Shown in pieces: positions 43,768 through 52,258 of a stretch of 64,000 nucleotides of DNA. Under the pieces are notes generated by a model that searched no databases, was not told where the DNA came from, and worked only from the letters and a program-made list of their open reading frames with translations. The stretch is from assembly GCF_040403615.1 (NCBI RefSeq), contig NZ_JBBAKG010000030.1, positions 1 through 64,000 of the forward strand, in the 5' to 3' direction. How positions within the stretch are numbered: the first letter of the stretch is position 1; each line of letters opens with the position of its first letter. Made by a program: the position numbers and the translations under genes. This DNA is from Haliscomenobacter sp040403615. GTDB lineage: Bacteria > Bacteroidota > Bacteroidia > Chitinophagales > Saprospiraceae.

Positions 43768-45663
43768 ATGGATCAAATTAGCATTCACAGCGATAAAGGA
43801 GAAATTAAACTTCGCAAGAGTAAAGCGCTGGTCGGTCTAAAAATGGCCCAATCCCGTGGATTGGAGGCTCCAGACTACATCAACAAGGAGGTGCACCAAA
43901 GCTTGGGTGGCTTCAAGGTTGTAGAACTCAGTTTAGACGACTCAGACATCAATTCCAAACTGGATGAAGTTCGCGAAAAGGATGATGTCGAAGTGGGCAC
44001 CCATGTTTATTACCCCGAAAACAGCAATAGACCGCTGATTGCCACTGGCGAGATTTTCATTACCTACCACGAAGGCGTAAGTGATGAAGAGCAAATGTTG
44101 GCATTAAATGAATACAATTTAGACTTAGTGGAGCGTAGGGGGCTAAATACTTTGGTAGCCAGGGTGACTCCCAATTCTCCTAACCCCATCAAAACAGCAG
44201 CCCTTTTGCAAAAAAGCTGTTTGGTAAAAATGGCTGAACCAGATATAGACACCATCCTTGATCAATATTTTTTACCTGTCGATACGCTAATGCCCAGCAT
44301 GTGGCATTTGCAAAACAATGGATTTGTCCCAGATGCCAACGTTCAGTTGCGCCGTGGTATTGATGCGAAAGTAGTGGCTGCCTGGCGTTTGCTCGGCAAC
44401 CTTGGGTCGCCCAATATCAAGATTGCCATCGTAGACAACGGTTTCGACCTGACGCATCCCGATCTAAAAGGAAAAGTAGTCAATCCGTTTGATTTTTGGA
44501 ACAATACCCCCCAGGTGTTGCAGGGCGACGCCCGGTACACCCATGGCACCCCTTGTGCAAGCGTGGCACTGGGTGCCTCCAATGGCGTTGGCATGGTTGG
44601 TTCTGCGCCCAATGCCCGTTTCATGCCCATTAGCGGTACTTCGTTTAGTGTGCGTGCCACCGAATCCATTTTCAATTATTGCATCAACAATGGAGCAGAC
44701 ATCATCAGTTGCAGTTGGGGATCTACCGATTCCAATTATCAACTGAATGCTGAGAAACAACAGATCATTGCCAATGCCGCCCGTCGTGGCCGCAATGGCC
44801 GAGGTTGTGTAATTTTGTACGCAGCGGGTAATGATTCTTTAAACTACATCAATTTTTATGCCCAGCACCCCGATGTGATCGCCGTTGCAGCATGTACAAG
44901 CCAGGGCGTTCATGCCGATTACTCCAACATGGGTATGGAAGTGACCGTATGTGCGCCTTCCAATGGCGATTGGCCCATCATTGCAGCAAGGGCCTGGTGG
45001 GATCAGGGAGATCCTAATGAGCAAGGAGAACAGCGGTATTGGATCGATGGCTTAAACCGAGGAAATCAATACAAGCATTTTGGAGGTACTTCGGCGGCTA
45101 CACCCCTGGTGGCTGGCGTTTGTGCGCTAATGCTCTCCGCCAATCCAGACCTGACCGCCAGAGAGGTCAAACAAATTTTGGTTCAAACCGCAGACAAAAT
45201 TGGTAACCCTGCCGAATACATCAATGGCCACTCCCGGAAATATGGATACGGAATGATCAATGCCGAACGCGCCGTTTCTGAAGCTTTGCGTAGGAGAGGA
45301 ATGTCTTCGCCAACCGTTATGCCCAATCCTACGCCGCAACCCAACCCGCAACCAAATCCACAGCCCGTCAACACAGGCGGCAAAAGCAATGTCTTCGAGG
45401 TCAACGCCAACCAAATTCCGCGTACAGGATGGGGCATCCAGGTGGGCGTATTCAGCAATTATGACAATGTACTTTCCATGGTAGCAAAGCTCAAGCAACA
45501 ATTTGGGCAAACGGTAAACGTTGTGGTTTCCACTCAAAATGGCCGCCAAATCTATAAGGTAGTCGTAGGTGCTTATGCCAACATCAACGAAGCCACCATC
45601 ATGCAAAGCCGATTGACCCAGGCTGGTTACCAGGGATTTATTAAAAATTTAGCGGACGTTTAG
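43768..45663 (+). CDS. Subtilisin-like serine protease with C-terminal SPOR domain
   Basis: This 631-aa S8-family peptidase has the full catalytic set: Asp223 (IAIVDNGFD), His259 (RYTHGTPCA), oxyanion Asn355 (YAAGNDS) and Ser442 (GGTSAATPLVAG). The N-terminal 1-200 region is a long pro-like domain of unknown type. A Pro/Asn/Gln-rich linker (about 515-535) leads to a SPOR domain (555-631) that is clearly related to the SPOR tail of the thioredoxin-like gene. No ordinary signal peptide is visible at the called start, so the export route is unclear. coaX starts 15 bp downstream. Confidence 0.9.
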   Translation: MDQISIHSDKGEIKLRKSKALVGLKMAQSRGLEAPDYINKEVHQSLGGFKVVELSLDDSDINSKLDEVREKDDVEVGTHVYYPENSNRPLIATGEIFITYHEGVSDEEQMLALNEYNLDLVERRGLNTLVARVTPNSPNPIKTAALLQKSCLVKMAEPDIDTILDQYFLPVDTLMPSMWHLQNNGFVPDANVQLRRGIDAKVVAAWRLLGNLGSPNIKIAIVDNGFDLTHPDLKGKVVNPFDFWNNTPQVLQGDARYTHGTPCASVALGASNGVGMVGSAPNARFMPISGTSFSVRATESIFNYCINNGADIISCSWGSTDSNYQLNAEKQQIIANAARRGRNGRGCVILYAAGNDSLNYINFYAQHPDVIAVAACTSQGVHADYSNMGMEVTVCAPSNGDWPIIAARAWWDQGDPNEQGEQRYWIDGLNRGNQYKHFGGTSAATPLVAGVCALMLSANPDLTAREVKQILVQTADKIGNPAEYINGHSRKYGYGMINAERAVSEALRRRGMSSPTVMPNPTPQPNPQPNPQPVNTGGKSNVFEVNANQIPRTGWGIQVGVFSNYDNVLSMVAKLKQQFGQTVNVVVSTQNGRQIYKVVVGAYANINEATIMQSRLTQAGYQGFIKNLADV

Positions 45664-45678
45664 AAAAGTTAACAAAGC

Positions 45679-46449
45679 ATGGTTCTTGCAATCGATATAG
45701 GCAACAGTAATGTAGTATTGGCGCTGCATGATGGTTTGGTATGGAGTCAGGTTTGGCGCTTGCCTACCTTAACCGAACCCGACTCCCCAATGTATTATGA
45801 AAAGCGCTTGACCGATATTTTGCTGGAAGCAGGGATCATTCCTGGCCCGGCCCCACAAGTGATCATCAGTAGTGTCGTACCGCAGTTGACTGCTCCTTTC
45901 CTGCACATTTCCGAGCATCTATTTGGAAAACCAGCACTAAAGGTGGCGCCACCCATTTATCCCAAATTGAAGTTAAAAATTGATCGACCCAATGAAATTG
46001 GCACCGATTTGTTGGCCAATGCAGTAGCGGCCCATTATCTTTTTCAGCAAGATTGCATCGTGGTTGATTTTGGCACCGCCCTAACTTTTACCACAGTCAG
46101 TGCCGACGGACACATCTTAGGGGTTGCCATTGCACCTGGATTGAAAACAGCAATTGCTTCCTTGTTTCATAAAACCGCACAATTGCCTGAAGTGCCCCTT
46201 ACGCTTCCGACCACGCCAATCGGAAAAAATACTGAACATGCCATTCAAAGTGGAATTTTGATTGGGTACGTCGGCTTGGTCAGGCACATGTTGGCCGAAA
46301 TTCGGCGGGAAGTTGGACCTCAATACATCGCAATAGCTACTGGAGGCTTATCGGCTGTGTTGACGCCACTCCAGGAAGATTTCCACCAGATTGATCCCAT
46401 GTTGACCTTGGAAGGCTTAAGGATCATTGCCGAAACCCAGGAGCTTTAG
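45679..46449 (+). CDS. coaX: Type III pantothenate kinase
   Basis: CoaX (256 aa) phosphorylates pantothenate in coenzyme A synthesis. It belongs to the acetate/sugar kinase-like fold: phosphate motif AIDIGNSNVVLALHDG, Asp in DFGTALTFTTV, GVAIAPGL, and TGGLSAVL near the end. It is insensitive to CoA feedback in characterised members. It begins 15 bp after the subtilase stop and is probably co-transcribed with it; a functional link is not evident. Confidence 0.96.
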   Translation: MVLAIDIGNSNVVLALHDGLVWSQVWRLPTLTEPDSPMYYEKRLTDILLEAGIIPGPAPQVIISSVVPQLTAPFLHISEHLFGKPALKVAPPIYPKLKLKIDRPNEIGTDLLANAVAAHYLFQQDCIVVDFGTALTFTTVSADGHILGVAIAPGLKTAIASLFHKTAQLPEVPLTLPTTPIGKNTEHAIQSGILIGYVGLVRHMLAEIRREVGPQYIAIATGGLSAVLTPLQEDFHQIDPMLTLEGLRIIAETQEL

Positions 46450-46660
46450 AAATTACGCCTATGCCCGGTGATCGGGTATCTCTAAGAGCCGAGTTCTGAC
46501 CCAACTGATCAATGCGTATGTTGTAGAAACGAGGACAGCATCTCCAAACAAGTTAAAAATAATTTGAAGAATTGAATCCTGCCAATAATTGAACAATCGG
46601 TGGCTGAGCAATCGATGCATCTTCACATTCAGGGACAGGTGGCGTTTTTTGAGATGCAAG

Positions 46661-47515
46661 TCAAACGAGTAAAGCAGTCCGCTCTTTAACGATTTCTTTC
46701 AGGGCTTTTAGAATGCGGCAAATATCATACACATTATCGGTGGTGCCATCAAAGCCTTTGCTGATGTGGTACATTTTACCAGTCAACACCACAAAATACC
46801 AATCGCGCCCCAGTACATAACACCCATAAATCGGTGCGTCATGATCGTTGAGGTGTTGACCTACCAACATCGCCGAAAGAACCTGGCCGGCAGGATCACC
46901 CTTAAATTGTACCTCTTTTTTGAATTCATTGAAAGCAAAAAAAGGCATTTCTGGCTCACCGTAGCCCGAGGCTAAAATTTCATCTGGTTTACCCATCAAA
47001 TCAATCAGTTCTCCATTTATTGTACCAATAGTCGCCTGAATGAAGCGCTGAGCAAAAAGATTGTACCTATAGGGTTCGGTAAAGTTGATCAAACTGAAGA
47101 TAGGGCCGATAAAATGCAGGCTCAAGTCTTGTTCACGCCAGTAAAAAACATTGAGGTCTAGCAAATTTCTGAGATTCTGGCAAGTGGCAATTTCATACTC
47201 AGATAATTCCATGGTTGCCGCCTTGTCCATCCATTCATTGAGTTGCGGCAATGGACGACTCCAACGCAATCCAAATCGTTTGTCTAAATCCATTAAGGTG
47301 CAATCATTAAAATTCAGAATCATTTTTTCCATCTGCCTAGAATTTGGTTCAAAGATACGGATTGTGTATGGAAGATGCTTGAGAGGGATAAGAATTTGCA
47401 GGTAAGGGAGCTTTAGTTGAGGTGTTCCGTTTTTATTAAAAAAATGTGCCATGAGCCTTTCAGTATCTTCAAATAAAGGCACAATGCGATACTCATTAGT
47501 AGTGGGCAAAAACAA
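46661..47515 (-). CDS. PD-(D/E)XK-like protein of unknown function
   Basis: This 284-aa soluble protein is not assigned to a named family. A possible PD-(D/E)XK nuclease core is Asp178 in KPDEI followed by Glu197-x-Lys199 in FNEFKKE, then Gln211 in GDPAGQ. This motif set is common in Bacteroidota proteins of unknown role, and the match is by eye. The annotated first seven residues (MFLPTTN) are encoded by a remnant of the palindromic repeat, so the true start may be further in, for example MAHFF. It lies 3 bp from the TonB receptor stop. Confidence 0.65.
   Translation of the reverse strand: MFLPTTNEYRIVPLFEDTERLMAHFFNKNGTPQLKLPYLQILIPLKHLPYTIRIFEPNSRQMEKMILNFNDCTLMDLDKRFGLRWSRPLPQLNEWMDKAATMELSEYEIATCQNLRNLLDLNVFYWREQDLSLHFIGPIFSLINFTEPYRYNLFAQRFIQATIGTINGELIDLMGKPDEILASGYGEPEMPFFAFNEFKKEVQFKGDPAGQVLSAMLVGQHLNDHDAPIYGCYVLGRDWYFVVLTGKMYHISKGFDGTTDNVYDICRILKALKEIVKERTALLV
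47499..47512. repeat. Palindromic repeat remnant, copy E
   Basis: GTAGTGGGCAAAAA equals the reverse complement of the right end of copy A for all 14 bases. It overlaps the 5' end of the PD-(D/E)XK-like gene and is too short to show arms. Confidence 0.5.
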
Positions 47516-47518
47516 GTC

Positions 47519-49759
47519 CTAAAAAAACAAAGTAAAAGACAAACGTGCAAAAAATGGTGTCCCTGGAGTAAAGTGAATTTCTTCCACCGGTTCCGTCTCA
47601 TTAAACAAACGGCTTTCGGTAGCAAACTGCGTTTCTTTCCATTGGGTATTGATGACGTTTTGCAAGTTAAGTCCCAATTCCCACTTCTTTTTATAGGCGT
47701 AATTCAACTGCACATCGGGTACAAAATACCCTTTGGCCGCAATCGAATTGTCTTCATTGGCAGGGCGATTGGCCATGTAGCGGTAGCGCAATGAACCACT
47801 GAATCCTTTATCCCCCACGAGGGAAAGCCCTCCAACCGAAGTAAACAAAGGCGCCAATGGCAGGTAATTTTCACCTTTTGCCTCGCCAATTGCCCGGGGT
47901 TGAGCCCAATTGGCATCCACATCCACAAACAGGCGGCGACTGAGTTGGTAGCGCGCAGACAGATCGTAACCCCAACGGCGGGTGCGGCCACTGGGCTCGA
48001 TTACCCCTGCATCTCCCACATACACAAATTCTTGTTCCAACCAGAGGTACCACAACCCCGTGTTTACGAAGAGGTTGGGAATCGGTTTCCACACCACGCC
48101 CAAATCCGTACCATAAGCAGCAGGAAGGATTTTTCGGCCGTTTTGAGGTACAACTACCCGCGTGTCGTTGGAGTGAAAACTACGTCCAGTGTTGAGGTAC
48201 AAGCGAATTTTTTCGCTCGCATTATAATTCAAATTGATTTTGGGCGAAAAAATACCGGAGCTGGCCGAAGCACGGGTATCGTCTTGCAAGTGATCGGTAT
48301 AGCGGTTCTGGAAAAAATCGTAGCGCAAGCCAAGATTGAGGGTTGCTTTGCGCCCCAACTGGAGGTTATCATCCAGGTAAAGGCCCAAGTTTCCTTCCTG
48401 TACATCCCCCAATTGAATATTCTGCTCCGTAATGGTGCGATTGCGTGTATTGGAAAGTTCTACGTCATTCACCATGTCCTGCCGATATTGAACCCCGATG
48501 GTCGTGCTGCCAAAGCGGGAGGGGAAGTTGAGACTTCCATTGTAGCCCAGGATGCTGCGGTCTTCTTTTTGCCGAATTTGATCCCCGTTCACGGGGTCTT
48601 CGAGGAAAAATGTAAAGTTGGAATAGAGTTCAAACTGATAATGGCTGTAGAAAAACTGGTTTTTCCAGGAAGCACCTTTGCCCATTTGGGTCACCAATTG
48701 GAGGTTGGCATTGCTGCGGCTGGTTTCACCGCCTTCACTTGGGTCAACGGAGCCATAAAAAGAAATAAGACCGGATTCTACTGCCCGGTCAGGAATTTGG
48801 CCGGAATGGTTCCATTTTGACCAGAAATGAGAACCTGTGAGGCTCATGCGGGTACTCGGGCTGAGGACTCCATTGTACCGCCCTTGTACGTTGACACGAT
48901 TGAAATGCTGGGGCGCATCAAAATAACTTTCGGTATAGCTGTATTCACTGGCCAGATAGGCGGATTGGCCTTTTTGCCGGGCAGTTTCTCCCAATAAATT
49001 TATGGCTGCTACGCCACGAGCAGTACCGTATTGACCAATTTCAAATTTGGTAAAACTGCGATCCAATACTTCTTTGGTACGAAAATCTACCCAGCCTGCG
49101 GTGCTGAAGTTTCCTTTATCGGCATAGTAGGGGCCTTTTTCAAAATTGACCTTTTCAACCAGTTCAGGGATTACAAAATGCAAATCTGCATAACCTTGGC
49201 CATGCGCATGCGAAACCATATTGACGGGCAACCCATCAACGGTGAGTCGGATATCGGTACCGTGGTCGATGTCAAACCCACGCAGAAAGATTTGTTCAGC
49301 TTTACCTCCTCCAGCGTGTTGCCCCATGAAAAGGCCAGGTACCATGCGCAGGATTTCCTGAGAGTTGATAATGGGACGCAGGCGAATATCAATCTGATTG
49401 ATGGTTTGTTGCTGATGGGCACTTTGCCCTTTGATGACCGCTTCTTTAAGCGTGAATTCTCCAGATTTGAGCGAAATCTGAACTCGAACAGTGCCTTTAT
49501 CGCTAACTTCAACCGTTTCCTGATGGCTTTGGTATCCCAAATAGCTAAAAGTCAGCTGATGGCTGCCCGCACTGAGATTGCCAAGGGCAAAGTTTCCAGC
49601 GTCGTCACTTACTGCTCCGCGCACGTTATCGCCCAAACTGACGGATACCCCTATCAATGGATTTCGATTGCTCTCGTCAAAAATGAATCCCTGGATGCTG
49701 CCTTTCTGAGCTGTCACAAATATTGGGATGGATAAAAAGAGTAGAATGATGTACTTCAT
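47519..49759 (-). CDS. TonB-dependent receptor
   Basis: This 746-aa outer-membrane receptor has a signal peptide, an N-terminal carboxypeptidase-regulatory-like domain (about 20-105: SIQGFIFDESNRNPLIGVSV), a plug domain (115-230: INSQEILRMVPGLF, IFLRGFDIDHGTDIRLTVDG) and a 22-strand-type barrel ending in ARLSFTLFF. The HGTDIRLTVDGLPVNM and HAHGQGYADLHF plug stretch is characteristic of a distinct receptor subfamily; I cannot name its ligand. No SusD-like partner is adjacent, so it is probably not a polysaccharide-uptake receptor. Confidence 0.92.
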   Translation of the reverse strand: MKYIILLFLSIPIFVTAQKGSIQGFIFDESNRNPLIGVSVSLGDNVRGAVSDDAGNFALGNLSAGSHQLTFSYLGYQSHQETVEVSDKGTVRVQISLKSGEFTLKEAVIKGQSAHQQQTINQIDIRLRPIINSQEILRMVPGLFMGQHAGGGKAEQIFLRGFDIDHGTDIRLTVDGLPVNMVSHAHGQGYADLHFVIPELVEKVNFEKGPYYADKGNFSTAGWVDFRTKEVLDRSFTKFEIGQYGTARGVAAINLLGETARQKGQSAYLASEYSYTESYFDAPQHFNRVNVQGRYNGVLSPSTRMSLTGSHFWSKWNHSGQIPDRAVESGLISFYGSVDPSEGGETSRSNANLQLVTQMGKGASWKNQFFYSHYQFELYSNFTFFLEDPVNGDQIRQKEDRSILGYNGSLNFPSRFGSTTIGVQYRQDMVNDVELSNTRNRTITEQNIQLGDVQEGNLGLYLDDNLQLGRKATLNLGLRYDFFQNRYTDHLQDDTRASASSGIFSPKINLNYNASEKIRLYLNTGRSFHSNDTRVVVPQNGRKILPAAYGTDLGVVWKPIPNLFVNTGLWYLWLEQEFVYVGDAGVIEPSGRTRRWGYDLSARYQLSRRLFVDVDANWAQPRAIGEAKGENYLPLAPLFTSVGGLSLVGDKGFSGSLRYRYMANRPANEDNSIAAKGYFVPDVQLNYAYKKKWELGLNLQNVINTQWKETQFATESRLFNETEPVEEIHFTPGTPFFARLSFTLFF

Positions 49760-49791
49760 TGTTATTTTATTTTGTTTGGTACAACATGAAA

Positions 49792-49799
49792 CAAATCTA
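49792..49799 (-). promoter_or_regulatory. Candidate -7 element for the TonB receptor
   Basis: The minus strand reads TAGATTTG, matching TAnnTTTG, and predicts a leader of about 25 nt. No convincing -33 site was found. Confidence 0.4.
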
Positions 49800-49960
49800 G
49801 GGATACCTCAACAGAACTTAAGGTGAACCGGGAGTTTAGGAAATCATTCCTATTCCAGGTAACTTGATTGCAATCATCAATATCTACGAGATCAAATGGC
49901 ATTTTGGATGTGCCTTTTCAGTCATTAAGCCTATAATTTTTTTGTACTCGTTATTTAAGT

Positions 49961-50351
49961 TTGAATTCATGGCTATTTTTTAAAATTTTTTTTTGGGATT
50001 TGGGGAAAATGATTCTCGAACGCCAAGAGGAAAACGGCTGGGGCAATTCAGTTGTGGAAATGTTGGCGAAAGATTTGCAGAAGACTTTTCCTAAGATGGA
50101 AGGTTTATCATCGCGGAATTTATGGCGCATGCGAATCTTCTATTTAGCTTATTTTGAATTTCTGCCACTGGCGGTGGCAGAAATTGGATGGACGCACAAT
50201 TACCTGATCATTGAAAAATGCAAAGACCCTAACGAGCGGCTATTTTACATCCATCAAACCAAGCGCTATGGCTGGACCAAAAACGTATTAATCCACCAAA
50301 TTGAGAATCAATCTTTTCAAAAAACCATTCTCAGTCAGCAAAATACAGAGT
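49961..50351 (+). pseudogene. DUF1016 (YhcG-like) N-terminal fragment
   Basis: From about WDLGKMILERQEENGWG to IHQIENQSFQKTILSQQN the frame matches the DUF1016 N-terminal domain, a family of PD-(D/E)XK-linked DNA-binding proteins. Both ends are missing: the usual 60-80 N-terminal residues are replaced by unrelated sequence, and the match stops at about 50350, right at the stop of the convergent winged-helix gene. The rest of the open frame to 50530 is only antisense to that gene. It is a remnant left by deletion or rearrangement. Confidence 0.75.
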
Positions 50352-50354
50352 CTT

Positions 50355-51431
50355 TCAGCTCCTTATCTCAACGCCCAACCCCAAAAACGTGCCAAACGCT
50401 GCTGTCGCTTTTTCCATTACCTCTATTGCCAATTTGTCTTTTGGGTCAAAAAAAGTCGGCTCAATCACGACCTTATTCTTTTGCACCGTCCGTTTCCAAG
50501 TGCCAACTACCAGGCCGTCCACCACAATGATCGGTTTAAAAATTCCGTTGCTGGTGATGGCTTCTTTGTGCCACTTGGATTCAAAAACTGTGCTGCGGTC
50601 TTTGTAGCTTACGGTGTATTCATCAAAGGCAGGGAGAAAAAAAACACTGGGATCGGGGTTCAGCGCAGCCAGGTTTTTCTCTTCAAAAAAATAAGTTTTT
50701 CCGTCGACGACAAATGACTGCAACTCATTTTTGATGCTTTCCAGTCCTGCCCGCGCATCGGGCATCGACAAGCCCGACCACCACTGAAAATCGGGTAAAG
50801 TGGCTGGAGCATGACTGCTGAAATATCGTTTGGCCAAGGTGGCCAATGCTTCATCTTTACTCAAAACCAAGCCTGGAGGGATTTTCTCATCAATTAAAGC
50901 ATAGGTCAATTTTTTGCCCTTCATCACGCCGTTGCACACGATGGCGTCTACTTCGGCATTCATCATGAAATGTACGGCGCGACTTGAATCAGTTTTCACC
51001 CCTCCCCTTTCCAATTCCAGCATGACTTCTTCACGGGTCAGGTTTTTGCCTCCTTCCAGGGCTTTGGCAATCAAGTCGTTGGTGTGGGAATAAAGTGCTG
51101 AGTCGATGCCCAGTTCGCGATCCCGGGAAGCAGAAGCTGCTTTGATTTGCTTGCTGGTCAGTGCGAGCATCCAGCGCAGATCCTGACCAGCTACCAGGTG
51201 CCAGGTTGTTCGCAAAACGTGGGTGCGCACAAGTTCTCCGGAATCCAGTGCAGCTTCAATGTCGGCATCTGTAGTGCCGGGCACCCGCAAGCCAACTGCC
51301 CATTTGGACATAGGGTAGTCTTGTGCCTGGATGGCGCCCATGTGAGCCACAAGCTCTTGAGGAGTAACAAAATCGGGATTCGTGATTTTTTGGTTGTGCA
51401 AACGGAGAACAGGAAGCTTTTCGGTTGGCAT
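50355..51431 (-). CDS. Winged-helix DNA-binding domain protein (HTH_42/AlkZ-like)
   Basis: This 358-aa protein of the winged-helix family includes YcaQ/AlkZ-like DNA glycosylases. Motifs: LRLHNQKI, VAHMGAIQAQDYPMSKWAVGLR, RTHVLRTTWHLV, and DFQWWSGLSMPDARAG; the C-terminal part holds FLPAFDEYTVSYKDRS and GTWKR. QDYPMSKWA fits the catalytic-region motif of this group, but glycosylase activity is not assured. It is monocistronic and its 3' end abuts the DUF1016 remnant. Confidence 0.88.
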   Translation of the reverse strand: MPTEKLPVLRLHNQKITNPDFVTPQELVAHMGAIQAQDYPMSKWAVGLRVPGTTDADIEAALDSGELVRTHVLRTTWHLVAGQDLRWMLALTSKQIKAASASRDRELGIDSALYSHTNDLIAKALEGGKNLTREEVMLELERGGVKTDSSRAVHFMMNAEVDAIVCNGVMKGKKLTYALIDEKIPPGLVLSKDEALATLAKRYFSSHAPATLPDFQWWSGLSMPDARAGLESIKNELQSFVVDGKTYFFEEKNLAALNPDPSVFFLPAFDEYTVSYKDRSTVFESKWHKEAITSNGIFKPIIVVDGLVVGTWKRTVQKNKVVIEPTFFDPKDKLAIEVMEKATAAFGTFLGLGVEIRS

Positions 51432-51765
51432 TGCATAAATTTTGCACGAAAATAAGTCGATTTTTATTTCCGTACTCCCTCCAACAAAATCTGCGAAATT
51501 TCTTGCTTCAACTCTTCTGCCAAAATCTATTTACCCGGATGGCGCCAAATTGCACAACCAGCGCATTGCGGAGATCAAAGTACAGGACAAAATAAATTGT
51601 ATGGAGAAGTATGCTTCAAACCTATCTGCATAGTATAGGTCGCGCATTGAAGAGGCCTGATGGCCAGGTGTGGCGGAATAAGCGCGTGACAGCTTGGTAG
51701 ATTTGCTTTTTCTCGATTTCCCCACAGCATAAATCCCCCGACCTAGGCCGGGGGTATGTCATCGA
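51432..51765. other. Intergenic region with no recognised gene
   Basis: Short frames occur on both strands but none has recognisable sequence. The right end holds the rpsT terminator. It may be decayed DNA from the same rearrangement that truncated the DUF1016 gene. Confidence 0.5.
51735..51754 (-). terminator. Candidate rpsT terminator
   Basis: CCCCCG (51735-51740) and CGGGGG (51749-51754) form a GC-rich hairpin 11 bp after the rpsT stop. The following T tract on the minus strand is weak (ATTTATG). Confidence 0.6.
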
Positions 51766-52020
51766 TTAACCCAATTGAGCAACATGCTTCATCAAGCTGC
51801 TCTTCAAGTTAGCTGCTTTGTTCTTATGCCAGGTATTTTTCTTAGCCAGTTTGTCGATCATCGCGATCACTTTTGGTAAGAAACCTACTGCCTCCGTTTT
51901 GTCTTTCAAACTACGCAACTTCTTGATTGAAGTACGAGTAGTCTTCTTATAATAGCGATTCAAAAGACGACGCTTGGACTCTTGACGGATACGCTTCTCA
52001 GACGATTTATGGTTTGCCAT
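51766..52020 (-). CDS. rpsT: 30S ribosomal protein S20
   Basis: S20 (84 aa) is a basic, all-helical protein binding 16S rRNA. The start MANHKSSEKRIRQESKRRLL at 52020 is the conserved one; the longer frame adds leader sequence. The C-terminal part KNTWHKNKAANLKSSLMKHV is typical. It is divergent from sucA, with the two promoters about 100 bp apart. Confidence 0.97.
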   Translation of the reverse strand: MANHKSSEKRIRQESKRRLLNRYYKKTTRTSIKKLRSLKDKTEAVGFLPKVIAMIDKLAKKNTWHKNKAANLKSSLMKHVAQLG

Positions 52021-52068
52021 ACAAAAACTTTTCTCAATATTAAAAATCACTTCTGAACAATTGGAGCG

Positions 52069-52100
52069 CAAAGATAATTATTCATTTGGAACTTGCAAAA
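52069..52100 (-). promoter_or_regulatory. rpsT promoter
   Basis: On the minus strand, TTTTG (52096-52100), exactly 19 bp, then TATCTTTG (52069-52076) form the best match in the window to the Bacteroidota consensus. It predicts a leader of about 40 nt for the S20 gene. Confidence 0.8.
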
Positions 52101-52178
52101 GTAAATTTAAAAAACCTTTTGCAAATCAAATTATCTTTTCACTCGAATATCTAATCATTTAATTCGTTGTTCTTTTTG

Positions 52179-52186
52179 TACTTTTG
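52179..52186 (+). promoter_or_regulatory. Candidate -7 element for sucA
   Basis: TACTTTTG is an exact TAnnTTTG match. Transcription would begin near 52192, immediately before palindromic repeat copy D, giving a leader of about 65 nt that starts with the hairpin. No good -33 site is seen. Confidence 0.5.
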
Positions 52187-52194
52187 CGCGCACA

Positions 52195-52233
52195 GGGGCG
52201 ATAAAAAATGAAATACTTTTTTTGCCCGACTAC
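52195..52233. repeat. Palindromic repeat, collapsed copy D
   Basis: Only the two outer ends of the family remain, joined directly: GGGGCGATAAAAAA on the left and TTTTTTTGCCCGACTAC on the right, with an 8-nt loop. The inner arms and the conserved 21-nt loop are deleted. It lies in the predicted 5' leader of sucA. Confidence 0.75.
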
Positions 52234-52258
52234 ATAGACATAAAAACTGAACAAAACA

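Noticed and set aside
46459..46659. 66-codon minus-strand frame after the PD-(D/E)XK-like gene
   Set aside because: It starts at a TTG, has no recognisable sequence, and sits in a short gap with no supporting signals.
50352..50530. 3' extension of the DUF1016 frame
   Set aside because: It lies antisense inside the winged-helix gene and has no DUF1016 similarity.
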